Both the position numbers and the translations under genes were made by a program. The notes below the pieces were generated by a model. It was not told where the DNA came from, did no database searches, and saw nothing but the letters and a program-made list of their open reading frames with translations. DNA of 64,000 nt, from the NCBI RefSeq assembly GCF_022374875.2, contig NZ_CP092427.2, forward strand, positions 3,472,001 to 3,536,000, in the 5' to 3' direction. Of the stretch, positions 36,222-46,481 are shown piece after piece. The DNA is from Mycolicibacterium rufum. GTDB taxonomy: Bacteria; Actinomycetota; Actinomycetes; Mycobacteriales; Mycobacteriaceae. The first letter of the stretch is position 1, and every line of letters starts with the position of its first letter.

Positions 36222-37217
36222 GTGAGTTCCACCGACGCCAGAACCTGGGGCAGACCCGCCGATCAGGGGGGCTCCGGTTGGGCGGTCGTCGACGTGGAGA
36301 CCTCGGGTTTCCGGCCCGGGCAGGCCCGTATCGTGAGCGTGGCCGCGCTCGCCCTCAGCGACGACGGCAACGTGGAGAAGAGCCTGTACAGCCTGCTCAA
36401 CCCCGGGGTCGATCCCGGTCCCACCCACGTGCACGGGCTGACCGCCGAGATGTTGGAGGGGCAGCCCACCTTCGGTGATGTGGTCGGCGATCTGGTCGAG
36501 GTGCTGCGCGGCCGCACGCTGGTGGCTCACAACGTGGGGTTCGACTATGCGTTCCTGACCGCCGAGGCGGAGCTGGTGCAGGCCGAATTGCCGGTGGAGA
36601 CGGTGATGTGCACGGTCGAACTCGCGCGCCGGCTGGATCTCGGCCTGGAGAACCTGCGGCTCGAGACGCTGGCGGCGCACTGGGGCGTCACGCAGATGCG
36701 TCCGCACGACGCACTCGACGACGCGATGGTCCTCGCCCAGATCCTCAAACCCGTTCTCGTCCGGGCGCAGGAGCACCGCAAGTGGCTCCCGGTGCATCCG
36801 GTGTCTCGGCGCACGTGGCCGAACGGCCGGGTCACCCACGAGGAGTTGCGCCCGCTCAAGGCGGTGGCGGCGAGGTTGGCCAGCCGCTACGCCAACCCGG
36901 GCCGGTTCGTCGCGGGCCGGCCGCTGGTGCAGGGGATGCGCGTGGCGCTGGCCGAGGTCGGCCACACCTACGAGGAACTCATCGAGCGCATCCTGCACGC
37001 GGGGCTCGCCTACACCGAAGCGGTGGACGCGCACACCTCACTGGTCGTCAGCGACGTCGCTGCTCCCGAGCAGGGCAAGGCGTACCAGGCACGGGAACTC
37101 GGAGTGCCCACGGTGGGCTCCGACGCGTTCCTGCGCGCACTGCAATCCGTCGTGGGAGGCACCGCCGTCGAGGACTTCGCAGACCTCGACGACGACGATC
37201 AGCTGGCGCTGTTCTGA
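36222..37217 (+). CDS. DEDDh 3'-5' exonuclease with BRCT domain (DnaQ-like, Rv3711c type)
   Basis: 331 residues. Exonuclease motif I VVDVETSGF (about 16-24), motif II in LVAHNVGFDYAFL, motif III HDALDDAMVLAQIL giving the DEDDh set. A linker region (about 185-245) is followed by a BRCT-like domain (SLVVSDVAAPEQGKAYQARELGVPTVGSDAFLRAL). It resembles the epsilon proofreading family, yet in mycobacteria proofreading is done mainly by the PHP domain of DnaE1, so this is probably an accessory repair exonuclease. GTG start. Confidence 0.88.
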   Translation: MSSTDARTWGRPADQGGSGWAVVDVETSGFRPGQARIVSVAALALSDDGNVEKSLYSLLNPGVDPGPTHVHGLTAEMLEGQPTFGDVVGDLVEVLRGRTLVAHNVGFDYAFLTAEAELVQAELPVETVMCTVELARRLDLGLENLRLETLAAHWGVTQMRPHDALDDAMVLAQILKPVLVRAQEHRKWLPVHPVSRRTWPNGRVTHEELRPLKAVAARLASRYANPGRFVAGRPLVQGMRVALAEVGHTYEELIERILHAGLAYTEAVDAHTSLVVSDVAAPEQGKAYQARELGVPTVGSDAFLRALQSVVGGTAVEDFADLDDDDQLALF

Positions 37218-37218
37218 G

Positions 37219-37461
37219 TCACTCGCAGATTCGGCCGGGATAGCAACCGGCGACGTCCGGTATGCCGTCCTGACCGGGGGGAACCTCGCCGACGATGGGG
37301 GGTGGACCCTCAGCCCCGTCGGGTTCGCAGGCTGTGCCCTCCGCTGCGCTGCCGGGAGGGTCGGTGCAGGGAACCGGTTGGGCGGTGGCGACCGGAGACA
37401 GCGAGATCAGTGTCGCTGCGCCTCCGGTCAGCACCGCCGATCCGAGAGTGATGAGTTTCAT
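37219..37461 (-). CDS. Small secreted four-cysteine peptide (copy A)
   Basis: 80 residues. Signal peptide ITLGSAVLTGGAATLISLSPVATA, mature part about 53 residues, Pro/Gly-rich with four Cys in the pattern C-x(12)-C...GC-x-PGR-x-C. The neighbouring gene at 37500-37742 is also 80 residues with the same pattern, so the pair arose by duplication. Probably a disulfide-bonded exported peptide of unknown function. A perfect palindrome sits 2 bases before its ATG. Convergent with the exonuclease gene. Confidence 0.75.
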   Translation of the reverse strand: MKLITLGSAVLTGGAATLISLSPVATAQPVPCTDPPGSAAEGTACEPDGAEGPPPIVGEVPPGQDGIPDVAGCYPGRICE

Positions 37462-37463
37462 AG

Positions 37464-37480
37464 TGCTGGCATTGCCAGCA
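37464..37480. promoter_or_regulatory. Palindrome at the ribosome-binding position of peptide A
   Basis: TGCTGGCA-T-TGCCAGCA, perfect 8-bp arms with a one-base centre as DNA; in RNA the inner pairs would open to a small loop. It occupies the place where a Shine-Dalgarno sequence should be, 2 bases before the start codon, and no other such sequence is seen. It could be an operator or a hairpin that controls initiation. Confidence 0.45.
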
Positions 37481-37499
37481 TGAGCGGCGTCGAAACGAC

Positions 37500-37742
37500 T
37501 TAATCGTCGCCGTTGTTGCAGACGCGCCCGGGAACGCAGCCCGCGCCGCCGATATAGGGGCTTCCGTCGCCCTGGCCGGTACCGGTCGTTCCCCCGCCGG
37601 GGGTGTAGTTCATGCAGGGGGTGCCGTCAGCGGCACCGTGTGGTGTGGCGCACTCCGGCTGCGCCCCGGCTGCCGGCGCGAACGAGATCAGCGCCGCCGC
37701 AGCCATGGTGAGCATCGAACCGAAAGTGAAAGTCTTGTTCAT
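37500..37742 (-). CDS. Small secreted four-cysteine peptide (copy B)
   Basis: 80 residues. Signal peptide FTFGSMLTMAAAALISFAPAAGA, mature part beginning QPECATPHG. Four Cys align with copy A, including the shared GC-x-PGR-x-C near the end; the middle is Gly/Thr-rich. Lies 38 bases upstream of copy A on the same strand and could share a transcript. ATG at 37740-37742; a hairpin in the leader ends 6 bases before it. Function unknown. Confidence 0.75.
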   Translation of the reverse strand: MNKTFTFGSMLTMAAAALISFAPAAGAQPECATPHGAADGTPCMNYTPGGGTTGTGQGDGSPYIGGAGCVPGRVCNNGDD

Positions 37743-37748
37743 ACATGC

Positions 37749-37780
37749 GGGGCTTCCCGCCATCGGACGGGCGAAACCCC
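37749..37780 (-). promoter_or_regulatory. Hairpin in the 5' leader of peptide B
   Basis: On the transcript, GGGGTTTC and GAAGCCCC (with one G-U pair) form an 8-bp stem closing a 16-base GC-rich loop, ending 6 bases before the ATG. Together with the palindrome before copy A it means both peptide genes have structured starts. Confidence 0.4.
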
Positions 37781-37810
37781 AATCAGCACAAGACTTTTCT
37801 CGATCACTTC

Positions 37811-38194
37811 CTACAGCAGGGCCTTCGCCTTCAGCGCGTCGAACTCGGCCTGGCTGATGGTCCCGCCGTCCAGAAGTGCTTTGGCGTCGGCGATTTCCTG
37901 CGCCGGGCTGCGTCCGGCCGCGGTCCTGATGTAGTCGTCGGTTTCCTTTTTGGCCTGCAGCGCCTGCTCGCGTGCCCGTTCCGCCATCCCGGTCCCGCGC
38001 GCGATGAGGTACACCAGTGCGGTGAGGTAGGGCAGCAGGATGAGGAAGATCACCCAGATCGCTTTGACCACACCGGAGGTCTTGTGGTCGCGCCAGAACA
38101 GGTCGACCAGGATGTTGAACAGGATCATCAGATACGCGATGAACGCGAAGATGACGATCGTGGACCACAGGAAATGCCAGAACGTATCCCACAT
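37811..38194 (-). CDS. SHOCT-domain membrane protein with PLDc_N-like helices
   Basis: 127 residues. Two N-terminal membrane helices (TFWHFLWSTIVIFAFIAYLMI and KAIWVIFLILLPYLTALVYLI) with DLFWRDHKTSG between, as in PLDc_N-type proteins. A short charged helix is followed by a C-terminal SHOCT motif (SPAQEIADAKALLDGGTISQAEFDALKAKAL). SHOCT domains are thought to mediate oligomer contacts; the role here is unknown. Start at ATG 38192-38194. Confidence 0.82.
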   Translation of the reverse strand: MWDTFWHFLWSTIVIFAFIAYLMILFNILVDLFWRDHKTSGVVKAIWVIFLILLPYLTALVYLIARGTGMAERAREQALQAKKETDDYIRTAAGRSPAQEIADAKALLDGGTISQAEFDALKAKALL

Positions 38195-38261
38195 GAGGCC
38201 AGTGCAGCACGCACACCGTCGCCCGGTGAGGGCCGAAAGGCCCCATGCGGGAGGCCGGGTG

Positions 38262-40147
<1,886 letters not shown>

Positions 40148-40154
<7 letters not shown>

Positions 40155-40189
40155 CCGTCGCGGCGTCCGAGAAGGAGCACCCGCTGCAC
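40148..40189 (-). CDS. leuA leader peptide (13 residues, three consecutive Leu codons)
   Basis: GTG start, then Q R V L L L G R R D G V and TGA. The Leu run is CTC CTT CTC. It begins at the predicted transcription start (a -10 box TACAGT ends 7 bases upstream) and has no Shine-Dalgarno sequence, so it would be translated leaderless. Its stop codon falls in the first hairpin of the attenuator. Stalling at the Leu codons when Leu-tRNA is short would change the downstream fold and raise leuA expression. Too short for ordinary gene callers. Confidence 0.7.
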
Positions 40190-40196
40190 GTGTGTG

Positions 40197-40202
40197 ACTG
40201 TA
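40197..40202 (-). promoter_or_regulatory. Probable -10 box of the leuA transcript
   Basis: TACAGT on the minus strand, 7 bases before the GTG of the leader peptide. A weak -35 candidate (TTTTGC, 40221-40226) is 18 bases upstream. Confidence 0.6.
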
Positions 40203-40233
40203 CTCCGGCAGCCCCGCCGCGCAAAACCCCCGC

Positions 40234-40893
40234 TCAGACCTGGGAGTCGGGGAACGCGATCACCGACAGGAACCGGATGGGCACCTCGACCAGGTCGACG
40301 GGCCCGTGGGCGCCCTCACCGTCGAACTGCAGCGAGTCGCCGGGGTGCAGGCGGTACACCGACCGGCTGTGGCTGTAGTCCATCACCCCGTCGAGCATGT
40401 AGATGAACTCGGTGCCCGGGTGCTGGAACAGCGGGTAGGTCTGGCTCTTCTCCGACAGCGTGACCTGCAGGCATTCCAGCCGTTTGTGCTCGCCGCGCAG
40501 TGAGCCGAGCAGTTCGTATTCGTGTCCTTCGCGGGTGCCCTCCCGGACGATCCGCGCCCCGGTACCCGACCGCACGAAGGCCGCCGGCCGCTCGACGTCC
40601 GCCCCGCGGAACAGGCTGGTGACCGGCACGTCGAAGCCCTTGGCCAGCAGTGCCAGCGTGGACAGGCTGCACGAGGTCTGCGCGTTCTCGATCTTGCTCA
40701 TCATGGCCTTCGAGATGCCGACGCGCGCGGCGGTCTCGGCGACCGTGAGGCCCTGCTGCAGCCGCAGCAGCCGCACATTGCGCCCGATCGCGGACTCGAT
40801 CTCGAGTTCGTCGACCGGTTCGGCCGGGTCGCGGTCCCGCGCCGTGCCCGACTTGTTGCGCAGCAGCGGGACGTGATCGTCAGCAGAAGCCAC
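40234..40893 (-). CDS. XRE-family regulator with cupin domain
   Basis: 219 residues. Helix-turn-helix (about 37-90): IGRNVRLLRLQQGLTVAETAARVGISKAMMSKIENAQTSCSLSTLALLAKGFDV. C-terminal cupin (about 145-215) with FQHPGTEFIYMLDGVMDYS and LHPGDSLQFDGEGAHGP. Such proteins sense small amines or amino acids and control nearby catabolic genes. It is the last gene of the nitrogen cluster, 11 bases after the FAD oxidase gene, so it is probably in the same operon and regulates it. Confidence 0.88.
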   Translation of the reverse strand: MASADDHVPLLRNKSGTARDRDPAEPVDELEIESAIGRNVRLLRLQQGLTVAETAARVGISKAMMSKIENAQTSCSLSTLALLAKGFDVPVTSLFRGADVERPAAFVRSGTGARIVREGTREGHEYELLGSLRGEHKRLECLQVTLSEKSQTYPLFQHPGTEFIYMLDGVMDYSHSRSVYRLHPGDSLQFDGEGAHGPVDLVEVPIRFLSVIAFPDSQV

Positions 40894-40904
40894 AGCTCAC
40901 CTGT

Positions 40905-42089
40905 CTAGCGCATCTCGCCGGCGCCGACATACGGGTGGGGCGTCGTCAACGGCTCGCCCTCGGCGAAGCGGGACAGTCGGAAGTCCGACGCCGGGATGCG
41001 CGGGTCGCGACTGCGGCCGTCCACGACGAGGTCGGCGACCAGCCTGCCCACCGCTGGTGCGATCTTGAAACCGTGGCCGCTGAAGCCGGCCGCCACCACC
41101 AGGCCGTCGAGGTCGGTCCGGGAGATCACCGGGTTCCAGTCCGGCGTCACGTCGTAGCACCCCGCGTAGCTGCTGGTGATGGACGCGTACGGGAAGCCCG
41201 GGAACCGGGTGCCGACCTTGTCGACGGTGATGTCGACGAACTCCTCGGTGGCGCGGTTGAGGTAGTCGTCGGGGTCGGCGGTCCGCGCGTCGGCGAGGTC
41301 GCTGTTGCCGAACAGGATGTCGCCGCCCACCTCCGGCCGGACGTACTGCAGCGACACCAGATCGGAGAAGACGGGCACCGGACCGGTGGGGACGCCGGGA
41401 TCGATCATCACGATCTGTTCGCGCACCACCCGGATCGGGACGTCGACGCCGTGGGGGGCGAGCAGCGGTCGGGTCCAGACACCGGTGGCGACGACGACGG
41501 TGCCCGCCGAGATCGCGGTGCCGTCGGCCAGCGCCACGCCGGTCACCCGGTCGCCGGCGACGGTCAGTCCCGTTGCCGCACAGCCCTGTCGGATCGAGAC
41601 GCCGGCGGCCCGCGCGGCGATCGCCAACGCCTGCGCGGTCTGGTAGGCGTCCCCGTAGCCGCCGCGCGCCTCGTAACCGAAGGCCGCGAACGGCTCCAGA
41701 TCGGCGAACGGCCACATCGCGGCGACCTCGGCGTGGCCGATCTCCTCGGTGTCCACGCCGACGGCGCGCTGGGCGGCCAGACTCTTGCGCAGGGCATCGA
41801 CGTTGGGCTCCCCGACACCGACGACGTAGCCGGTCTGCCGGAATCCGATGTCGGTGCCGAAGAGGTCATCCGCGTGCTCGAACACCTCCAGCCCGACGGT
41901 GGCCATCGCGGCCAGCGAGCTCACCCCGTAGTGGCAGCGCACGATGCCGCTGCTCTTGCCGGTCATGCCGGAGCCGACGGTGTGACGTTCGACCACGACG
42001 ACGTCGGTCACCCCTCGTTCGGCCAGCGCCCACGCCGCGGCACAGCCCTCGATGCCGCCGCCGACGATGACGACGTCTGCGGTGCTCAC
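40905..42089 (-). CDS. FAD-dependent amine oxidase/dehydrogenase (DAO, sarcosine oxidase beta-like)
   Basis: 394 residues. N-terminal dinucleotide motif VVIVGGGIEGCAAAWALAERG, then SGMTGKSSGIVRCHYG, a DAO-family core and the C-terminal FAD contact GLVVAAGFSGHGFKIAPAVG. Close to sarcosine oxidase beta/monomeric N-methyl amino acid oxidases. GTG start overlaps the stop of the FMN glutamate-synthase-like gene. In the N-methylglutamate pathway the dehydrogenase step is done by a four-subunit sarcosine-oxidase-like complex; here only one subunit is present, suggesting a simpler enzyme oxidising N-methylglutamate or a related secondary amine. Substrate inferred. Confidence 0.82.
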   Translation of the reverse strand: MSTADVVIVGGGIEGCAAAWALAERGVTDVVVVERHTVGSGMTGKSSGIVRCHYGVSSLAAMATVGLEVFEHADDLFGTDIGFRQTGYVVGVGEPNVDALRKSLAAQRAVGVDTEEIGHAEVAAMWPFADLEPFAAFGYEARGGYGDAYQTAQALAIAARAAGVSIRQGCAATGLTVAGDRVTGVALADGTAISAGTVVVATGVWTRPLLAPHGVDVPIRVVREQIVMIDPGVPTGPVPVFSDLVSLQYVRPEVGGDILFGNSDLADARTADPDDYLNRATEEFVDITVDKVGTRFPGFPYASITSSYAGCYDVTPDWNPVISRTDLDGLVVAAGFSGHGFKIAPAVGRLVADLVVDGRSRDPRIPASDFRLSRFAEGEPLTTPHPYVGAGEMR

Positions 42090-43444
42090 GAGCCGGGAAT
42101 CCAATTCGTTCCCGCCAGTGGCACTCTCGCCATCGCGGCCGCCTCGATACTGACGGCTACCAGGTCGTCGGACTCGAGGTGACACACATGAGACTTGCCG
42201 CAGGCGCGGGCGATGGTCTGCGCCTCCATCGTCAGCACCCGCAGATAGTTGGCCAGCCGGCGGCCCGCCGCCACCGGGTCGAGCCGGGCGGCGAGCTCGG
42301 GATTCTGGGTGCTGATGCCCGCCGGGTCGTTGCCGTCCTGGTAGTCGTCGTAGAAACCTGCTGCGCTGCCCAGCTTTTCGTAATCCGCGGCGTACCGGGG
42401 GTGGTTGTCGCCCAGTGCGATCAGCGCCGCGGTGCCGATCGCGACCGCGTCGGCGCCCAGAGCCAGCGCCTTGGCGACGTCGGCCCCGTTGCGGATGCCG
42501 CCGGACACGATCAACTGGACTCCCGATCTTCCCGTCGCTCCGCTCGCCCCGGTGCGATGCACCCCCAACTCCTGCAGCGCCCGCACCGCCTCGGGGATCG
42601 CCGCGAGCGTCGGGATGCCGACGTGTTCGATGAAGACCTCCTGCGTGGCGGCGGTGCCACCCTGCATGCCGTCCACGACGACGACATCCGCGCCGGCGTG
42701 CACCGCGAGCTTGACGTCGTAGTAGGTGCGCGTGGCGCCGACCTTGACGTAGATCGGCTTCTCCCAGTCGGTGATCTCCCGCAGTTCGTTGATCTTGATG
42801 GTCAGATCGTCGGGCCCCGTCCAGTCGGGATGACGGCAGGCCGAGCGCTGATCGATGCCCTGCGGCAGCGTGCGCATCGCGGCGACCCGCTCGGAGATCT
42901 TCTGGCCCAGCAGCATTCCGCCCCCACCGGGTTTGGCGCCCTGGCCGAGCACAACCTCGATCGCGTCGGCCTTGCGCAGATCGTCGGGATTCATGCCGTA
43001 CCGCGACGGCAGGTACTGGTACACCAGGTGCTTGCTCTGGCCCCTCTCCTCCGGTGTCATGCCGCCGTCGCCGGTGGTGGTCGACGTGCCGACCTCGCTG
43101 GCGCCGCGGCCCAGCGCCTCCTTGGCCGGTCCGGACAGGGCGCCGAAACTCATGCCCGCGATCGTGATCGGGATGGCCAGGTGCAGTGGGTGTTTGGCGT
43201 GCCGATCGCCGAGCACCACATCCGTGGCGCAGCGCTCGCGGTATCCCTCCAGTGGGTACCGCGACATCGACGCGCCCAGGAACAGCAGATCGTCGAAGTG
43301 GGGGAGCGCCCGCTTGGCGCCCCAGCCGCGGATGTCGTAGACGCCGGTGTCGGCGGCGCGCTGGATCGCGGCGATCGTGGCGCGGTCGAAGGTGGCGGAC
43401 TCGCGCAGGCCGAGGCGGGCGCGGTCGTCGGTGGAGTAGCCCAT
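42086..43444 (-). CDS. FMN-binding glutamate-synthase-like subunit (MgsC/GlxD type)
   Basis: 452 residues. Glutamate synthase central/FMN domain as a separate protein: IPITIAGMSFGALSGPAKEALGRGA, GTSTTTGDGGMTPEERG, GQGAKPGGGGMLLGQKI, IYVKVGATRTYYDVKLAVHAGADVVVVDGMQGGTAATQEVFIEHVGIP, LIVSGGIRNGADVAKALALGADAVAIGTAAL, and a Cys-containing C-terminal part (ACGKSHVCHLE) of ferredoxin-cluster type but with few Cys. Size and neighbours match subunit C of N-methylglutamate synthase. ATG overlaps the GXGXG gene's stop. Confidence 0.88.
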   Translation of the reverse strand: MGYSTDDRARLGLRESATFDRATIAAIQRAADTGVYDIRGWGAKRALPHFDDLLFLGASMSRYPLEGYRERCATDVVLGDRHAKHPLHLAIPITIAGMSFGALSGPAKEALGRGASEVGTSTTTGDGGMTPEERGQSKHLVYQYLPSRYGMNPDDLRKADAIEVVLGQGAKPGGGGMLLGQKISERVAAMRTLPQGIDQRSACRHPDWTGPDDLTIKINELREITDWEKPIYVKVGATRTYYDVKLAVHAGADVVVVDGMQGGTAATQEVFIEHVGIPTLAAIPEAVRALQELGVHRTGASGATGRSGVQLIVSGGIRNGADVAKALALGADAVAIGTAALIALGDNHPRYAADYEKLGSAAGFYDDYQDGNDPAGISTQNPELAARLDPVAAGRRLANYLRVLTMEAQTIARACGKSHVCHLESDDLVAVSIEAAAMARVPLAGTNWIPGS

Positions 43445-44133
43445 CAGTAGCTCGCAGCGTTGTCGACGTGGAAGTGGTACAGGGAACGGGCCGAGCCGTA
43501 GCGGGTGTAGGCGGCGAGATCGTCACCCTCGAATCCCGCAGCTTTGAGCAGCTCTTCGAGCTCGCGGAGGTGTTCGGCCCGCATCGGTTTGGCGATGCAG
43601 TCCGCGCCCAGCGACGCCACGTCGCCGCGCACGTACAGTCGGGCCTCGTAGAGCGAATCCCCGAGCGCCTCGCCGGCGTCGCCGCGCACCACCAGCCGTC
43701 CGGCCTGGGCCATGAACGCGCTCATGTGCCCGACGTCGCCGCCCACGACGATGTCGACGCCCTTCATCGAGATGCCGCACCGCGCCGCGGCATTGCCCTC
43801 GATCACCAGCAGACCACCGTGGGCGGTCGCGCCGGCGGACTGGGAGGCATTGCCCTTCACCCACACCGAGCCGCTCATCATGTTCTCGGCCACCCCGGTG
43901 CCGGCGTTGCCGTTGATCACGACGTCGGCGTGCTGGTTCATGCCTGCGGCGTAGTAGCCGACGTGACCGTCGATGGTCACCGTGAGCGGGGCATTCAGAC
44001 CGACGGCGACGTTGTGCGCACCGGCGGGGTGCTCGATGACGAACTCGCCGTGCACCTCTGGGTCGTGCAGTGCGGTGTTGACGTCGCGCAGCGCGGTGGT
44101 ACGCAGGTCGTACCGGGTCACTATCTGCTCCAT
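43444..44133 (-). CDS. GXGXG-domain glutamate-synthase-like subunit (MgsB/GlxC type)
   Basis: 229 residues. Right-handed beta-helix with repeated G-x-x-G-x-x-x-G turns (VGYYAAGMNQHADVVINGNAGTGVAENMMSGSVWVKGNASQSAGATAHGGLLVIEGNAAARCGISMKG), the third domain of large glutamate synthase encoded separately. In N-methylglutamate synthase it is subunit B. Start ATG 44131-44133 lies inside the end of the amidotransferase gene (13-base overlap); the 3' end overlaps the FMN subunit gene. Confidence 0.88.
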   Translation of the reverse strand: MEQIVTRYDLRTTALRDVNTALHDPEVHGEFVIEHPAGAHNVAVGLNAPLTVTIDGHVGYYAAGMNQHADVVINGNAGTGVAENMMSGSVWVKGNASQSAGATAHGGLLVIEGNAAARCGISMKGVDIVVGGDVGHMSAFMAQAGRLVVRGDAGEALGDSLYEARLYVRGDVASLGADCIAKPMRAEHLRELEELLKAAGFEGDDLAAYTRYGSARSLYHFHVDNAASY

Positions 44134-45029
44134 GCGTAGACGACCTCCGGTTCGGGTTCCCAGATGCGGGCGTTCTCGACGCCGGGCAGACCCGCCAGGG
44201 CGCGGTATTCGCTGCCCATTGCCACCCAGTCGTCGGTCTCGGCGATGACGGCGGGTTTGCACGCGATCGCGTCGCGCACGACGGCGAACGAGTCGCGGTC
44301 GGACACCAACAGCGTGTAGAAGCCGTCGAACGTCCGGCACAGTTCCTTGAGCGCACTCTCCACGTCGCGGCCCTCGGCCAGCAGCGCGGCGATGAAGCGG
44401 GCGCCGACCTCGGTGTCGTTCTCGCTGTCGAAGACCACGCCGCGGGCGCGGAGTTCGCGCCGGATGGTGGCGTGGTTGGAGAACGAACCGTTGTGCACCA
44501 TGCACTGACCGGGGCCGACGGCGTAGGGGTGGCAGCCCGACGGAGTGACCGCGGATTCGGTTGCCATCCGCGTGTGGCCGACGCCCTGCCAGCCCTGCGC
44601 CCCGGCCAGCCCCCAGCTCTCGGTGAGCGCACGGGGATGACCGACGCCCTTGAGAACCGCCATGTCGGAACCGAATCCGGCGATGATGGCCTCGGGGTAG
44701 CACGTCCGGACCGCAGAGAGCAGTGCTTCGGACGACCCGTCGGACGACAGCAGGTGGCTGTCGGCGACCGCCACGACCTCGACCTCGTCGTCGAGCGCGG
44801 TGCCGACGGTGCGCCTCACCAGCCCGATGTCCTCGCGCTTGCCGGTGCCGAGGTCGGACACGGACACGCAGCCCTGGCCGGGTGGCGCCCACGTCGGGTC
44901 ACCGTAGACGGCGACTCCGGCCGAATCGCTGCCCCGGTCGCCCATTTCGCAGAGCATGCCCGACAGCAGGGTGCCGAGCCGCGGATAGAGCTCGGGGGTG
45001 CGCAGGTGCAACCCGACGATGCCACACAT
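44121..45029 (-). CDS. Class II glutamine amidotransferase subunit (MgsA/GlxB type)
   Basis: 302 residues. Begins MCGIVGLHLR with the N-terminal nucleophile Cys2 exposed after Met removal. Other Ntn-amidotransferase features: GVGHTRMATESAVTPSGCHPYAVG, MVHNGSFSNHATIRREL, ENDTEVGARFIAALL, and DRDSFAVVRDAIACKPAVIAETDDWVAMGSEY. In a glutamate-synthase-like complex it releases ammonia, or methylamine from gamma-glutamylmethylamide, for transfer to 2-oxoglutarate. Strong AGGA 6 bases before ATG; 27 bases after the glutamine-synthetase-like gene. Confidence 0.88.
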   Translation of the reverse strand: MCGIVGLHLRTPELYPRLGTLLSGMLCEMGDRGSDSAGVAVYGDPTWAPPGQGCVSVSDLGTGKREDIGLVRRTVGTALDDEVEVVAVADSHLLSSDGSSEALLSAVRTCYPEAIIAGFGSDMAVLKGVGHPRALTESWGLAGAQGWQGVGHTRMATESAVTPSGCHPYAVGPGQCMVHNGSFSNHATIRRELRARGVVFDSENDTEVGARFIAALLAEGRDVESALKELCRTFDGFYTLLVSDRDSFAVVRDAIACKPAVIAETDDWVAMGSEYRALAGLPGVENARIWEPEPEVVYAWSR

Positions 45030-45056
45030 GAATTCCTCCGTGCCGGAAAGGCGTTG

Positions 45057-46367
45057 TCAGAAGGCGGTCAGGTACTGGTCGATCTCCCACGGGCTGACCG
45101 CACTGTGGTAGCTGAAGAACTCTTCGCGTTTGACCCCGGCGAAGTAGGCGGCGACGCCGTCGCCGGCGGCGTCGAGCACCCCGGTGACGACCGGATCGCT
45201 CTCGAACTCCTCGACCGCGTGCAGCAGGGTGGGGGGCAGCGGCCGGGTGCTCACCCCCGAGCCGACGGCGCCGGGATCGGTGCTGCGCTTGATGCCGTCG
45301 ATGCCGGCGCCCAGCGCGGCCGCGATGGCCAGATACGGGTTGGCCGAGCCGTCCCCGCCACGCAACTCGATGCGGTCGGCGTCGGGCACCCGGATGTAGT
45401 GGGTACGGTCGTTGCCACCGTAGGTGGGCAGCCGCGGCGCCCAGGACGCGCCGGAGGCCGTGGCGACCGCGCCGGTGCGTTTGTAGGAGTTGACCGTCGG
45501 GGCGATGACGGCCTGCAGCGCGCAGGCGTGTTCGAGGAGGCCACCGATGAACCCGTAGGCGGTGTCGGACAGGCCGAGGCCGCGGGCGTCGTCGGTCTGG
45601 GCCGGGAACACCGGATTGCCGGCGCTGGTCAGCGACAGGTGCAGGTGCAGTCCGCTGCCGGTCTTGTCGGCGAACGGCTTGGGCATGAAGGTGGCGATCA
45701 TGCCGCGCTCGGCGGCGATCATCGACAGCAGATAGCGCAGCGTGACCACGCGGTCGGCGGTGGTCAGGGCATCGGCGAAGGTGAAGTTCTGCTCGAACTG
45801 GCCGTTGCCGTCCTCATGGTCGTTGGCGTAGTTCGACCAGCCGAGTCCGTTCATCGCCGCGGAGACCGCGGTCAGGTGGTCGTACATCCGGGTGACCCCG
45901 CGCGCGTCGTAACAGGGCTGGGCGGCGGTGTCGGCGGCGTCGGCCACCGCGACGCCGCCGTCGCCGGTGCGTCGCAGCAGGAAGTACTCCACCTCCGCGC
46001 CCACCCATGGCTCGAATCCCGCGTCGCCGCACCGCTGGATGAGGTTCTTGAGGATCACCCGTGGCGCATACGGCCACGGCGCGCCTTCGACGTGCGGGTC
46101 GCAGTGCACGATCGCCAGCCCCTCTTTGAGGAACGGCACCGGGGTGAACGAGGCCGGGTCCGGGAGCGCCATCATGTCCGGGTCCTTGGGCTCCTGGCCC
46201 ATGGCGCCCACGGCGTAGCCCGCGAAGCCGACCCCCTCGGTGGCGAGCATGTCCACCGCCTCGACGGGAAGCAGCTTGGCGCAGGGCTTTCCGCGCAGAT
46301 CGACGAACAGCGCGAGGATGAACCGGGTTCCGGTCTTCTGTGCCGCTGCGGCGAGGTCCTGTGTCAT
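45057..46367 (-). CDS. Glutamine-synthetase-like ligase (GlnT / gamma-glutamylmethylamide synthetase type)
   Basis: 436 residues. Glutamine synthetase fold: GAEVEYFLL, NYANDHEDGNGQFEQNFTF (metal/ammonium site), KTGSGLHLHLSL (ATP-site His), VNSYKRTG and RIELRGGDGSANPYLAIAAALGAG. Shorter than GlnA and lacking the Tyr adenylylation loop. Its place as first gene before three glutamate-synthase-like subunits matches GmaS, which ligates methylamine to glutamate. Start at ATG 46367 with AAGGTGG upstream; a longer open frame to 46427 is less likely. Amine specificity is inferred from context. Confidence 0.85.
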   Translation of the reverse strand: MTQDLAAAAQKTGTRFILALFVDLRGKPCAKLLPVEAVDMLATEGVGFAGYAVGAMGQEPKDPDMMALPDPASFTPVPFLKEGLAIVHCDPHVEGAPWPYAPRVILKNLIQRCGDAGFEPWVGAEVEYFLLRRTGDGGVAVADAADTAAQPCYDARGVTRMYDHLTAVSAAMNGLGWSNYANDHEDGNGQFEQNFTFADALTTADRVVTLRYLLSMIAAERGMIATFMPKPFADKTGSGLHLHLSLTSAGNPVFPAQTDDARGLGLSDTAYGFIGGLLEHACALQAVIAPTVNSYKRTGAVATASGASWAPRLPTYGGNDRTHYIRVPDADRIELRGGDGSANPYLAIAAALGAGIDGIKRSTDPGAVGSGVSTRPLPPTLLHAVEEFESDPVVTGVLDAAGDGVAAYFAGVKREEFFSYHSAVSPWEIDQYLTAF

Positions 46368-46434
46368 GTCGGCCACCTTGGGTCTCTTGTTAGGAATCAA
46401 AGTATCATTTGGTGAAACACCCCGCACGTCGAAC

Positions 46435-46467
46435 GGCCGGTGCGGAATCGTGCTCCCCGCACCGGCC
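46435..46467 (-). terminator. Hairpin terminator after amt
   Basis: Perfect 11-bp stem GGCCGGTGCGG / CCGCACCGGCC with an 11-base loop, 14 bases past the amt stop on the minus strand. It separates amt from the ligase gene, whose own promoter must lie in 46368-46434. No U-tract. Confidence 0.6.
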
Positions 46468-46481
46468 GGTCGAGTACCGCG

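Noticed and set aside
40905..43526. 873-codon frame spanning oxidase and FMN subunit
   Set aside because: The upstream portion is Arg/Gly/Pro-rich out-of-frame translation of the FMN subunit gene; the oxidase starts at GTG 42089.
46368..46434. GlnR box in front of the ligase gene
   Set aside because: GTATC and GAAAC motifs are present but spaced 7 rather than 6 bases, so I do not call a site.
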